A DNA stretch of 24,571 nucleotides from an uncultured Clostridia bacterium (GCA_937959315.1 CALGRC010000090.1:1-24571), one strand, 5' to 3'; positions 9,114 to 17,121 are shown, counted from the stretch's first letter. Numbers and translations: made by a program. Notes: generated by a model not told the origin, from the sequence alone.

Positions 9114-11675
9114 ATGCGGACAGATTATAAACGCTTAGTGTTAGGAGCAACCTTTGCCGGCTTGGGCGCCGCCGCCCGCAGCCCAAAGGATTGCCTGGTG
9201 GTGGAGCGGCGCGCACAGCCAGGCTATGAATATACCGGCAGCTTTAGTACGGTGCCGTGCAGGCATATGGAGCGCGGTACCGCTGCCCAGACGCTGGAGC
9301 AGCGGCTGCGCAGGCATGGGATTCTTTCGGAGGATGGCAAGACAGCGCATGGAGCGCTGTCTGCTTTTTTGCATGCATATGTTTTGGAACAGCCATACGA
9401 TATACTGCTGATGACAGAGGTAGAGGCGGTATCGGCAAAGGACGGCAGGTATGAAGCCGTCCTGGTCAATGCGTCCGGTGTACAGCGGGTGACGGCAGAC
9501 GAGGTATTTTATGCTGCGCCGCCCAAATATGCCGGCGGTGCTTATATGAGCGCCGTGTTGGCCCCGCCGCTGGCTGGTGCGGCCTGCCCCGCTCCCTGGC
9601 AGGAAGGGATGGCGGTGGAACCGGGGTATTTTGCCGGGCAGTACATATTGAAGGTGCGCGTGGACGGTGGCTGTAGTATGCAGCAGGCGCGCAGGGCGCT
9701 GTTGTCTTGTTGGGAAAACCGGCCGCCTGCCTGCCGCAAATGGAAAATTGCTGCATTTGCACAGGAACTGGATTGGTTTTATGGCCGCAAGGACGCCCCT
9801 GATTTTTTGACTGCGTTTGACGGCGCAGTGCCGGCGCCTGTGGACCGTCCAAATAGGATAAAGGAAAAATCCTATGATTTGATTGTAGCCGGCCTTGGTA
9901 CGACAGGTGCGGTTGCTGCGGTTACTGCCGCGCGGATGGGGCTTTCAGTACTGGGCCTGGAGCAGCTTTCCGCCATGGGCGGTACTTCGACGGCAGGCGC
10001 TATATGCGGATATTATTTTGGCTCAAAGGGCGGTATGTATGAATCGCTGGACGGGCAGATTTCCAATTTGCAAAAAACTGATTTTTCTTTCCGGGCTCCG
10101 GCAAAGGAAATTGTGCTGGAACGGGCGGCATTGGAAGCCGGCGCAGAACTGCTGTACCATGCGTCGGTGATAGATGTGCTGCGGGAAAACGGGCGTGTCT
10201 CCGGCGTGCGCGCGGTCACCGATGATGCTGTATACGAGGTGCGCGCAAGGTATGTGCTGGATTGCACCGGAGATGGCAGCGTCTGTATGTGTGCAGGATG
10301 CAGCCATACAGCCGGCCGCCGGGCAGACGGGCAGGCGCAGCCCTATACGCGCCTGGCAGTCCGGCAGAATGCAGACAAAGTGTACGGAACGGCCAATGTG
10401 GATTTTGGCAGGGTGGATGTGGACGATGCGCAGGATATAACAAGGCATTTGCTCGCCTCCGGCGCGCGGTTTATGTCGGATGTCCGCCAGGATGACAGCG
10501 ATTACACGCTTTTGTTGTCCCCTATGCTGGGGATCCGCGAAGGGAGGCTGATTGCCTGTGAACACATGCTGTCGGCCGCTGATTTGTTTGACGGGAAAGA
10601 ATCTCCAGAACCCCTCTTTTATGCGTATGCCGACCTGGACCGCCATGGATGGGATTTGGCCTTTGAGGATGAGGAGCTGTGCGATTGGGCTGTGGCAGCC
10701 AATTTGGGGGCGGTTAATGTCACCGCTGCCGTCCCTTTGGGCAGTATGCTCCCAAAGGGGGCGGACGGATTGCTGGTGGCGGGCCGCTGTATGGGGATGG
10801 ATCATGTGATGGCCTCCTGTGTACGGATGCAGCGTGATATGCAAAAGGCCGGGGAGGCTGTGGCAGCGGCAGCCGCGCTTGCCGTGCGGCATCATGTGCC
10901 GGTTTCAGCCGTGCCGTACAGTGAGCTTGCGGCGTTGCTGCGCGCTTCTGGCTGCCTGGATGAGGCTAACCATGCCGGTTTTGTGTTTGATGCGCCGCAA
11001 AAGCATATTGTACCGCGCCCGGTGACATGGCTGACAGATGAAAAAGAGATTCGGCGCGGGCTTTCCAGCAATTGCCCGGGGGTTGCCATCTGGTCGTGTA
11101 AACGGCTGGGGGATACTGCGGCGGGATGGCTGGAGTGCTGGCTGGAAGATGAGGATGATAACTTGCGCAGGCACAGCGCCATTGCGCTGGCGCTGCTGGG
11201 CAGCCCGGCAGGGGAAGATGTGCTGCTGGATATGGTACGTGCCAGGGATGTATTCCAGCCGCAGGATTGCCGAAAGCACAACCAACTGCGCGGCGTGATG
11301 GCAATTTATGCGCTGCGGCGGCTGAAAAGCCGGCGCGCCGTACCGGAATTGGCTGCCATCGTCAGCGGCGGCGCGCAGGAATTTGCCCGTCCGGCTTACC
11401 AGGCCAATCCGCTGACTACCCGGTATCAGATTGATGGGTACAATGATATCTATTTCCAGTTTTTATCCCATGCGGTAAGCGCGCTGCTGGCTATCCGCCA
11501 GGCACATCCGGATGAAAAAGAAAAAATCGACACCGCATTGCATGCGTTTTTAAATGACCAGGCATATGTGGAGCGGATGGTACCCGATGCCTCCAGGGCA
11601 TGCGAGGTTGATATGGCAAAAAACATTGCCCGTGTGGTGCGGCGTGCGATAGGGGAACCCGGCATAAAAAAATAA
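9114..11675 (+). CDS. FAD-dependent oxidoreductase with degenerate N-terminal Rossmann half and HEAT-like tail
   Basis: ATG at 9114 follows TAGGAGGAT with good spacing. The 853-residue protein has three parts. Residues 1-245 begin with a Rossmann-like strand and loop (LVLGATFAGLGAA, then VVERR) lacking the canonical middle glycine. Residues about 254-590 are a complete FAD_oxidored (PF12831-type) module: YDLIVAGLGTTGAVAA (G260, G262, G265), an acidic residue after strand 2 in LGLEQ, MGGTSTAG, LDCTGDGSV, and near its end LLVAGRCMGMDHV (from residue 554). Residues about 640-850 are helical with HEAT-like repeats (RRHSAIALALLG; LRGVMAIYALRRL). It is probably cytoplasmic, as no signal peptide is seen. 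It likely oxidises or isomerises a sugar-derived substrate of this locus, but the reaction is unknown. PF12831 proteins in glycan loci are often mislabelled xanthan lyase; nothing here supports that activity. Confidence 0.8.
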   Translation: MRTDYKRLVLGATFAGLGAAARSPKDCLVVERRAQPGYEYTGSFSTVPCRHMERGTAAQTLEQRLRRHGILSEDGKTAHGALSAFLHAYVLEQPYDILLMTEVEAVSAKDGRYEAVLVNASGVQRVTADEVFYAAPPKYAGGAYMSAVLAPPLAGAACPAPWQEGMAVEPGYFAGQYILKVRVDGGCSMQQARRALLSCWENRPPACRKWKIAAFAQELDWFYGRKDAPDFLTAFDGAVPAPVDRPNRIKEKSYDLIVAGLGTTGAVAAVTAARMGLSVLGLEQLSAMGGTSTAGAICGYYFGSKGGMYESLDGQISNLQKTDFSFRAPAKEIVLERAALEAGAELLYHASVIDVLRENGRVSGVRAVTDDAVYEVRARYVLDCTGDGSVCMCAGCSHTAGRRADGQAQPYTRLAVRQNADKVYGTANVDFGRVDVDDAQDITRHLLASGARFMSDVRQDDSDYTLLLSPMLGIREGRLIACEHMLSAADLFDGKESPEPLFYAYADLDRHGWDLAFEDEELCDWAVAANLGAVNVTAAVPLGSMLPKGADGLLVAGRCMGMDHVMASCVRMQRDMQKAGEAVAAAAALAVRHHVPVSAVPYSELAALLRASGCLDEANHAGFVFDAPQKHIVPRPVTWLTDEKEIRRGLSSNCPGVAIWSCKRLGDTAAGWLECWLEDEDDNLRRHSAIALALLGSPAGEDVLLDMVRARDVFQPQDCRKHNQLRGVMAIYALRRLKSRRAVPELAAIVSGGAQEFARPAYQANPLTTRYQIDGYNDIYFQFLSHAVSALLAIRQAHPDEKEKIDTALHAFLNDQAYVERMVPDASRACEVDMAKNIARVVRRAIGEPGIKK

Positions 11676-11693
11676 AGGATATGAGGACGATAT

Positions 11694-12656
11694 ATGATGA
11701 CCCGATATGAACATAACCCAATTTTAACAGCATCGCAGGTGCCTTATCCGGCAGACCTGGTGTTCAATGCAGGCGTTGCGAAATACAATGGGAAGTATAT
11801 CATGATTTTCCGCAACGACTATGGATATGACGGCGGCAGGTTTGCGGGCACTAATCTGGGGATTGCCTTCAGCGATGACGGCATTCAGTGGGAGATAAGC
11901 CCGGAACCGTTTTTTACGCCGGAACAACTGGGTGACCCGGAAATCCTGCGGTTTTACGATCCCCGTTTGACCGTGCTGGAAAACCGGCTGTATCTGTGTT
12001 TTGCCTCTGATACCAGGCATGGCGTACGGGGCGGGATTGCGCGGGTAAGCGATGATTTGGCAGGCTTTGAAATTTTGAGCTTAAGCGCGCCGGACAACCG
12101 GAATATGGTGCTGTTCCCAGAAAAAATCAACGGCATGTACGTCCGGTTGGAACGGCCCTTCCCTGTGTACAGCCGGGGCGGCGACCGGTTTGATATCTGG
12201 CTGTCTGTTTCGCCGGATTTGCGGTATTGGGGGGATTGCGAGCTGGTGCTGGGGGTTGAGGATGTGCCGTTTGCAAATGATAAAATCGGCCCTGCGGCCC
12301 CTCCGGTCAAAACCGATGCCGGCTGGCTGACCTTGTTCCATGCGGTAGACCGGGATGAGACGCGCGGGAAAAACGGCTGGGAAGCGCGGTGGACAAAACG
12401 GTATTCGGCCGGCATTATGCTGTTGGATTTGGCTTGCCCCGGCAAGGTGATTGGGCTGTCCAAGGAGCCGCTGATGGTTCCGGAAATGGCTTATGAAACA
12501 CAAAATGGGTTCCGCAATGATGTGATTTTCCCGGGCGGGATGATAGCGGAGCCAGATGGCAGCGTGAAAATTTACTATGGGGCTGCCGATACCGTCGAGT
12601 GCCTGGCGTTTTCAACGGTGGATGGCCTTCTGAGGCGGATGGGGGTGGATAAATGA
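11694..12656 (+). CDS. GH130 family beta-mannoside phosphorylase-like enzyme
   Basis: Cytoplasmic five-bladed propeller enzyme of 320 residues, normal for GH130. The family pattern is complete: NPILTASQVPYPADLVFNAG at the start, YNGKYIMIFRNDYG, GIAFSDDGIQWE, YDPRLT (D89, position of the catalytic acid), DNRNMVLFPEKINGMY, NDKIGPAAPPV, LTLFHAVD, and FPGGMI before a YYGAADT end. R136, N137, R154, K197 and H216 match where characterised GH130 mannosyl phosphorylases bind phosphate, so phosphorolysis is more likely than hydrolysis. The expected reaction is release of mannose 1-phosphate from a beta-mannosyl glycoside; the exact acceptor is unknown. ATG at 11694 and ATG at 11697 are both possible starts (GAGGAC at 11683-11688). 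Its stop overlaps the start of the next flavoenzyme (ATGA), so the two are translationally coupled. Confidence 0.88.
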   Translation: MMTRYEHNPILTASQVPYPADLVFNAGVAKYNGKYIMIFRNDYGYDGGRFAGTNLGIAFSDDGIQWEISPEPFFTPEQLGDPEILRFYDPRLTVLENRLYLCFASDTRHGVRGGIARVSDDLAGFEILSLSAPDNRNMVLFPEKINGMYVRLERPFPVYSRGGDRFDIWLSVSPDLRYWGDCELVLGVEDVPFANDKIGPAAPPVKTDAGWLTLFHAVDRDETRGKNGWEARWTKRYSAGIMLLDLACPGKVIGLSKEPLMVPEMAYETQNGFRNDVIFPGGMIAEPDGSVKIYYGAADTVECLAFSTVDGLLRRMGVDK

Positions 12657-13948
12657 TGGCTGGTTTTAATATCAAGGAGCCGGAGGATATATATGATGTG
12701 CTGGTTGTTGGCGGAGGCCCTGCCGGCTGCGCGGCGGCCATAGCAGCAGCCAGGCACGGTGCAAAAACGGTTTTGCTGGAATCTTCTTATACATTGGGGG
12801 GGATGGGGACCATCGGGCTTGTCAACGCCTGGTGCCCTTTTTCCGACCATACCCAAATGCTGTACCGCGGACTTGCAAAAGAGGTATTTGACCTGGCTAA
12901 AGCGACCGTGCCGCATGAGCCGGCCAAAAAACTGGATTGGGTTGCCATTTCAGCAGAGGGGCTCAAACGGGTATACGACCGGCTGGTATTGGACAGCGGT
13001 ACCGAAATCCGGTTTGGCGCCTTGGTTTGCAGTGTGCCTGCCAGTGGGCAAACAATCCATTCTGTCATAGCCGCGGGCAAGGACGGGTTGACCGCATACC
13101 GTGCAAGGGTGTATATTGACTGCACGGGCGACGGCGATGTTGCGGCGTTTGCGGGCGTCCCGTTTCAAAAGGGCGGCAGCCATGGGGAATTGCAGCCGGC
13201 AAGCCTATGCTTTATCATCAGCAATGTCGATGAGCGCTATTATCAGCCCGGCCAGCTGCACAGCAGCAATAAGGGGTCGCCGGTTTATAAAATGCTGGCT
13301 TCCGACCGGTATCCGCTGATTGAGGATACGCATTTCAATGACAAAAAAATCGGGCCGGGCACCGTTGGGTTCAATGCAGGCCATTTGCCGGAAACGGATA
13401 CATCCGACCCGGCCCAGGTTACCCGCAGCATGATACGCGGCCGTGCGATGGCAGAGCAGTTTCATCGGGGGCTTCGGGAATATTTGCCCGAAGCGTTTGG
13501 CAATTCGTATCTTGCTGCAACAGCGCCGGTTTTGGGCGTCCGCGAAACAAGGCGGATAGAAGGCTTGTATACCCTGACCTATCAGGATTATCTTGACCGG
13601 AAAACGTTTGGGGATGAAATTGGCCGCAATTGTTATTACGTAGATGTCCATGGCGCTGCCAGGCAGTTTGAAAACCGGTATCAGCCGGGCGAGAGCCATG
13701 GCATCCCATACCGCTGCCTGGTACCGAAGGGGATGGACAATTTGCTGGTCGCAGGGCGGGCCATTTCCTGTGACCATATCGTGATGGGCAGTACGCGCGT
13801 CATGCCAAATTGCCTGACGACCGGCCAGGCGGCTGGCACAGCGGCGGTTTTGTCTATTAGGGATGCATGTCAGGTACCAGCGGTTGATAAATCGAAGCTA
13901 CGGCAGGTTCTGCGCCGGGACGGCGCATATTTACCAGAGATGAAATGA
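12653..13948 (+). CDS. FAD-dependent oxidoreductase (PF12831 type)
   Basis: The 431-residue protein starts within the stop of the GH130 gene (ATGA at 12653-12656); a second ATG at 12656 is an alternative. The dinucleotide-binding motif YDVLVVGGGPAGCAAAIAAA (G20, G22, G25) is intact, followed by the ribose-binding acidic residue in LLES (E43) and LGGMGTIGLV. YIDCTGDGDVAAFAGVPF and GMDNLLVAGRAISCDHI (motif from residue 365) are the family's conserved FAD-contact segments. It is a single-module relative of the larger flavoenzyme two genes upstream. No signal peptide or membrane segment is seen, so it is probably cytoplasmic. It is the last gene of the operon, ending 14 bases before the terminator hairpin. 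Substrate unknown; oxidation of the imported saccharide or of the phosphorylase substrate is inference from position. Confidence 0.87.
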   Translation: MMAGFNIKEPEDIYDVLVVGGGPAGCAAAIAAARHGAKTVLLESSYTLGGMGTIGLVNAWCPFSDHTQMLYRGLAKEVFDLAKATVPHEPAKKLDWVAISAEGLKRVYDRLVLDSGTEIRFGALVCSVPASGQTIHSVIAAGKDGLTAYRARVYIDCTGDGDVAAFAGVPFQKGGSHGELQPASLCFIISNVDERYYQPGQLHSSNKGSPVYKMLASDRYPLIEDTHFNDKKIGPGTVGFNAGHLPETDTSDPAQVTRSMIRGRAMAEQFHRGLREYLPEAFGNSYLAATAPVLGVRETRRIEGLYTLTYQDYLDRKTFGDEIGRNCYYVDVHGAARQFENRYQPGESHGIPYRCLVPKGMDNLLVAGRAISCDHIVMGSTRVMPNCLTTGQAAGTAAVLSIRDACQVPAVDKSKLRQVLRRDGAYLPEMK

Positions 13949-13962
13949 TGGCTAAATGAATG

Positions 13963-14010
13963 AACACCCGCGGTACAGCTGGTTTTTTATGGCTGTACCG
14001 CGGGTGTTTT
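13963..14010 (+). terminator. Rho-independent terminator of the glycan operon
   Basis: Perfect 17-base arms (13963-13979 and 13992-14008, AACACCCGCGGTACAGC and its complement) enclose a 12-base loop, with TTTTAT following on the + strand. The convergent melA stop lies 27 bases beyond, so it may also end melA transcripts, though the minus-strand flank is not T-rich. Confidence 0.88.
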
Positions 14011-14034
14011 ATGTTTGCGCTATTTTGTGAAGGC

Positions 14035-15342
14035 TTAGTGGAATTTTGGCAGCCAATCGCCGTGCGCTTCTATCAAATCGTCGCACAGATGCTTGATATC
14101 GTCAATGGAGAGTTCGGCGCTGGTGTGCGGGTCCAGCATGGCCGCGTAGTAAATATTTTCTTTCTTGCGCGTCAGAACCGCCTCAATGGTTAAAAGCTGT
14201 ACATTGATGTTGGTGCGGTTGAGCGCTGCGCACTGTTCGGGCAGCCGCCCGATGTAGCAGGGGTTGACGCCGGTTGCGTCCACCATGCATGGGACTTCCA
14301 CGCACGCTTCAGCCGGCAGGTTTTCAATGATGCCGTTGTTGATGACATTGCCGCCGATTTTATATGGCACATTGGTTTCCATGGCTTCCATAATGTAAGA
14401 CGCATACTCAAGGGAACGTTCATGGTCTAGCTGGGGGTTGTTCACCAATTCCGCGCCCCGCTGCTTCCATTCGTCAATCTGCCGGATACAGCGGCGTGGG
14501 TATTCATCCAGCGGGATATGGAATTTTTCCAACAGCTCTGGATATTTGTCCTTGATAAAATAGGGCATGTATTCTGCATTGTGCTCGCTGGATTCGGTGA
14601 CATAATAGCCAAACTGCTTCATGATTTCCAACCGTACTGTATCTATTGGTTTATCTGCGCTGTCGGCTGCGGTTGCCGCGCGCCGTTTAATCTCTGGGTA
14701 TAAATCCTCGCCGTCCCGTGTAATTTCCAGCAGCCACGCCATGTGGTTGATGCCTGCAATTTTGTAGGAAATATGGTCGGTGGGCATATCCAGCTTTTTG
14801 AGCAGGCTTTCGGCGCATGTCTGCACACTGTGGCACAGGCCGACCGTTTTGACGCCGGTATACCGCTGCATACCGCCAGTGAGTATTGCCATGGGATTGG
14901 TGTAGTTCAAATACCATGCATCCGGGCATACCTCTTCCATGATTTTGGCATAGTCTAGCATGACCGGCAGTGTGCGCAGCGCACGGAAAATACCGCCGAT
15001 GCCCAACGTATCTGCAATGGTCTGGCGCAGGCCGTATTTTTTCGGGATTTCAAAATCGGTGATGGTGCAAGGATCATAACCGCCCACCTGGATGGCGTTC
15101 ACCACATAAGTTGCACCGGACAGCGCCTTGCGCGGGTCGTCATAGGCGGTAATGTTTGCCCTGCCGCCGTTGCAGTTGCTGTTGATGGCATGCAGCATGG
15201 CCTCTGATTCTTTCAGCCGCTGCATATCAATATCGTACAGGGCAATTTCGCTTTCCCGCAGCGACGGCGTCAGCATACAGTCGCCCAGCACATTTTTTGC
15301 AAAAATCGTGCTTCCGGCTCCAATAAACGTAATTTTTGGCAT
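14035..15342 (-). CDS. melA: Alpha-galactosidase, GH4 family (NAD+ and metal dependent)
   Basis: Hydrolyses alpha-galactosides such as melibiose in the cytoplasm by the GH4 redox-elimination mechanism. The 435-residue sequence agrees along its length with my recollection of E. coli MelA (about 451 residues): PKITFIGAGSTIF (NAD-binding, G8-G10), a GGYDPCTITDFE segment, QTIADTLGIGG, YLNYTNPMA (146-152), GLCHSVQ (C170, H171), GINHMAW (H200), TESSEHNAEY, and the ending MMDPHTSAEL...AHGDWLP. C170 and H200 are the expected metal ligands, and the CHS form is that of alpha-galactosidases rather than 6-phosphoglycosidases. I choose ATG at 15342 because AGGAGGG lies 8 bases upstream; the frame runs to 15378 but without a ribosome site and across the promoter. 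It is divergent from an AraC-type regulator, its likely activator. Confidence 0.96.
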   Translation of the reverse strand: MPKITFIGAGSTIFAKNVLGDCMLTPSLRESEIALYDIDMQRLKESEAMLHAINSNCNGGRANITAYDDPRKALSGATYVVNAIQVGGYDPCTITDFEIPKKYGLRQTIADTLGIGGIFRALRTLPVMLDYAKIMEEVCPDAWYLNYTNPMAILTGGMQRYTGVKTVGLCHSVQTCAESLLKKLDMPTDHISYKIAGINHMAWLLEITRDGEDLYPEIKRRAATAADSADKPIDTVRLEIMKQFGYYVTESSEHNAEYMPYFIKDKYPELLEKFHIPLDEYPRRCIRQIDEWKQRGAELVNNPQLDHERSLEYASYIMEAMETNVPYKIGGNVINNGIIENLPAEACVEVPCMVDATGVNPCYIGRLPEQCAALNRTNINVQLLTIEAVLTRKKENIYYAAMLDPHTSAELSIDDIKHLCDDLIEAHGDWLPKFH

Positions 15343-15373
15343 TGGCGTTTCCCTCCTGTTATCAGATGGCTTT

Positions 15374-15379
15374 ATCATA
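15374..15379 (-). promoter_or_regulatory. Extended -10 element for melA
   Basis: On the minus strand TGCTATGAT contains an extended -10 (TATGAT at 15379-15374). Expected start near 15367 would leave a leader of about 25 bases containing the ribosome site. No good -35 is seen, consistent with a promoter needing an activator. Confidence 0.5.
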
Positions 15380-15403
15380 GCAAATTTGCCATTGCGATGC
15401 TAT
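15377..15403. promoter_or_regulatory. Candidate operator between melA and its regulator
   Basis: ATAGCA (15377-15382) and TGCTAT (15398-15403) form an inverted repeat, and GCAAATTTGC (15380-15389) is a perfect 10-base palindrome inside it. It lies between the two divergent -10 elements, the position expected for binding by the adjacent AraC-type protein. Binding is inference. Confidence 0.4.
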
Positions 15404-15412
15404 AGATTTTTG

Positions 15413-15442
15413 TTGCTTTTTTTGGTATAAATGTGGTATGAT
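15413..15442 (+). promoter_or_regulatory. Promoter of the AraC-type regulator
   Basis: TTGCTT (15413-15418), 18-base spacer, and TATGAT (15437-15442) with an upstream TG giving an extended -10. Expected start is near 15449. This puts the ATG at 15431 upstream of the transcript and supports translation from 15467. Confidence 0.6.
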
Positions 15443-15466
15443 GAGCTGAGACGGGGGTGCCGGCAG

Positions 15467-16279
15467 ATGGATTTTTTGATAAAAAATAGTTGGGAAGGGC
15501 CGCTTAGGCTCTATGTAGCGGGGGAAGAACAATGTGCGCCCTATTATCATTTCGGGCCATGGGTGCGCCGGCATTACCTGCTGCACTATATCTATTCTGG
15601 ATGCGGTTATTTTACCTGCGGCGGCCATACCTATCCGCTGCATGCGGGGCAGGCGTTTCTCATTGTTCCCAATATGGTCACCTATTATCAGGCAGATGGG
15701 GAACTGCCCTGGCATTATACGTGGTTGGAGTTTGGCGGGGAACAGGCGGAAGCGTTTTTACGCCGGTGCGGGCTGGGGGAAACACAGCCTGTTTATACAG
15801 CAAAGGATAAAGAGGCCGTATCGCAGCAGTTTCGGCGGCTTTTGGATTTTGTGCAGGAAAACCGGGAGGATGGGTACCGGGTTATGGGCGGCGCGTTTTT
15901 GCTGTTTGACGCGCTGATCCGCTGCAATGCGGCGCCGCCGCCAGCGCCGGAAAAACCGGCGGGGGAATATGTCCACCGGGCGGTGGAATATATCCGGTAT
16001 CATTATTACCGCCCGATTACAGTATCAGAACTGTGTGCGCTGGTGGGGGTGGAGCGCTCTTATTTGTGCCGGCTGTTTAAGGCGCAGACAGGCAAAAGCC
16101 CACAGGCTTATATCCTGGCTTATAAGCTGGATGCTGCCCGTATGCTTTTGCAGGATGGAAATTTGAGCGTGGCGCAGGCGGCGCGGTCGGTGGGGTATGA
16201 AGACCAGTCGGCCTTTTCCAAATTGTATAAAAAACGGTTTGGCATTGCCCCAAAACAGGAACAGGGCCGCTTATCATAA
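15467..16279 (+). CDS. AraC-family transcriptional regulator, probably of alpha-galactoside use
   Basis: DNA-binding regulator of 270 residues. I start it at ATG 15467, with GGGGGTG at 15453-15459, because an in-frame ATG at 15431 lies inside the promoter. Residues about 10-95 form a cupin-type sugar-binding domain (YPLHAGQAFLIVPN and WHYTWLEFGG are typical of MsmR/RafR-like regulators). Residues about 168-262 are the AraC double helix-turn-helix, with VSELCALVGVERSYLCRLFK as the first and LSVAQAARSVGYEDQSAFSK as the second. It is transcribed divergently from melA with 124 bp between the coding starts, so activation of melA by an alpha-galactoside is likely by analogy with MsmR/RafR. Its stop codon lies inside the terminator hairpin. 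Confidence 0.92.
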   Translation: MDFLIKNSWEGPLRLYVAGEEQCAPYYHFGPWVRRHYLLHYIYSGCGYFTCGGHTYPLHAGQAFLIVPNMVTYYQADGELPWHYTWLEFGGEQAEAFLRRCGLGETQPVYTAKDKEAVSQQFRRLLDFVQENREDGYRVMGGAFLLFDALIRCNAAPPPAPEKPAGEYVHRAVEYIRYHYYRPITVSELCALVGVERSYLCRLFKAQTGKSPQAYILAYKLDAARMLLQDGNLSVAQAARSVGYEDQSAFSKLYKKRFGIAPKQEQGRLS

Positions 16280-16295
16280 GCGGCCCTGCTTGTTT
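16262..16295. terminator. Shared convergent terminator
   Basis: CAGGGCCGCTTAT (16262-16274) and ATAAGCGGCCCTG (16276-16288) are perfect complements around a single base, so the real loop is several AT bases. CTTGTTT follows on the + strand. The regulator's TAA (16277-16279) is inside the right arm and the minus-strand isomerase ends at 16294, so one hairpin serves both genes. Confidence 0.8.
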
Positions 16296-17121
16296 ATCTG
16301 TCAAAAAACCCCGATACCTGGCTGTGGATACGTGCCCATTCCGTTTCGGGCACTTCTTCCAGGATGATGTCAATCCCCGGTTTATGGGTGCGGATCAGCT
16401 GCGACAGGTACGGCAGATCCAACATGCCGTCTCCGGCCAGCCGGCCGTGCATCGCGCCGTTTTCTACTACAAAATCCTTTAAATGCAGGACGGCAATGCG
16501 GTCCCCGTACAGGGAAAACGCCTCGTCCATCATGTCCCGCTGGCGGCCATAATTGCCAATGTCCAGCAGATTGACCGGGTCAAAAATGGCAAACACATTG
16601 GGGGAGTCCAGATCGTCTAAAAACCGCTTCATGCGCTTGGGGCAGTACAGGGTGTGCAGGGCGACCGGTTCAATGCCCACCATGATCCCTAAGCTTTCTG
16701 CGCGCCTGGCTAAGGGGCGCATTCCATCCAGCAGCCGCCGGTAGGCATGCTCCGATCGGGTTTCCGCAGTGCCGGGTCCGGCATAGCACCCGGTTTCGGT
16801 GCCAATCATGTCCGCTCCCAAGTATTTTGCAAACAGCATATGTTCGCAAAATTTATCCAACCCAGCTTGCCGTATGGCATCGTCTGGATGGACGGGGTCA
16901 ATGTAGCAACCCAGTACAGAGATATGGACGCCGTTTTTGTCCAGTTCCCGTTTGAGTTGCGCCGCCAGCCCCGGGCTGAATATGCCTGGTTCCCAGGAAA
17001 TATCCGGGAAGGATTTGGACAGGGCGAGCTGTAAGGTTCTTATTCCCAGCCGTTTGCAGTTTTCCATCAATGTTTTGCCGGTATGATAGGGCAGGTCGTG
17101 CCCCCGGGTACCAATCTGCAT
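16294..17121 (-). CDS. Sugar phosphate isomerase/epimerase-like TIM-barrel protein
   Basis: 275-residue protein of the AP-endonuclease-2-like TIM barrel family (PF01261), which contains xylose-isomerase-like sugar epimerases and isomerases. The family's metal-site pattern is visible: E151 in GIMVGIEPVA, D181 in AIFDPVNLLD, H213 in VLHLKDF, and E255/E256 in DIILEEVP near the C-terminus. GGAGG lies 8 bases before the ATG at 17121. It probably interconverts a sugar or sugar derivative in the cytoplasm; the substrate is unknown. It is the last gene of an operon after an MFS permease and an ECF S component, separated by 113 bp containing a nested inverted repeat, and converges on the AraC-type gene with a shared terminator. 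Confidence 0.87.
   Translation of the reverse strand: MQIGTRGHDLPYHTGKTLMENCKRLGIRTLQLALSKSFPDISWEPGIFSPGLAAQLKRELDKNGVHISVLGCYIDPVHPDDAIRQAGLDKFCEHMLFAKYLGADMIGTETGCYAGPGTAETRSEHAYRRLLDGMRPLARRAESLGIMVGIEPVALHTLYCPKRMKRFLDDLDSPNVFAIFDPVNLLDIGNYGRQRDMMDEAFSLYGDRIAVLHLKDFVVENGAMHGRLAGDGMLDLPYLSQLIRTHKPGIDIILEEVPETEWARIHSQVSGFFDR

Noticed and set aside
9114..9870. N-terminal part of the first flavoenzyme as a separate gene fused by a sequencing error
   Set aside because: The frame is continuous through residue 254 with no internal ribosome site and start at the junction, so a genuine fusion or duplication is the simpler reading.
10023..10895. 290-residue minus-strand open frame inside the first flavoenzyme gene
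   Set aside because: Antisense to the intact FAD-binding module; His, Gln and Pro-rich with no recognisable domain.
13960..14193. 77-residue plus-strand frame after the second flavoenzyme
   Set aside because: Its first third is the terminator hairpin and the rest is antisense to the end of melA.
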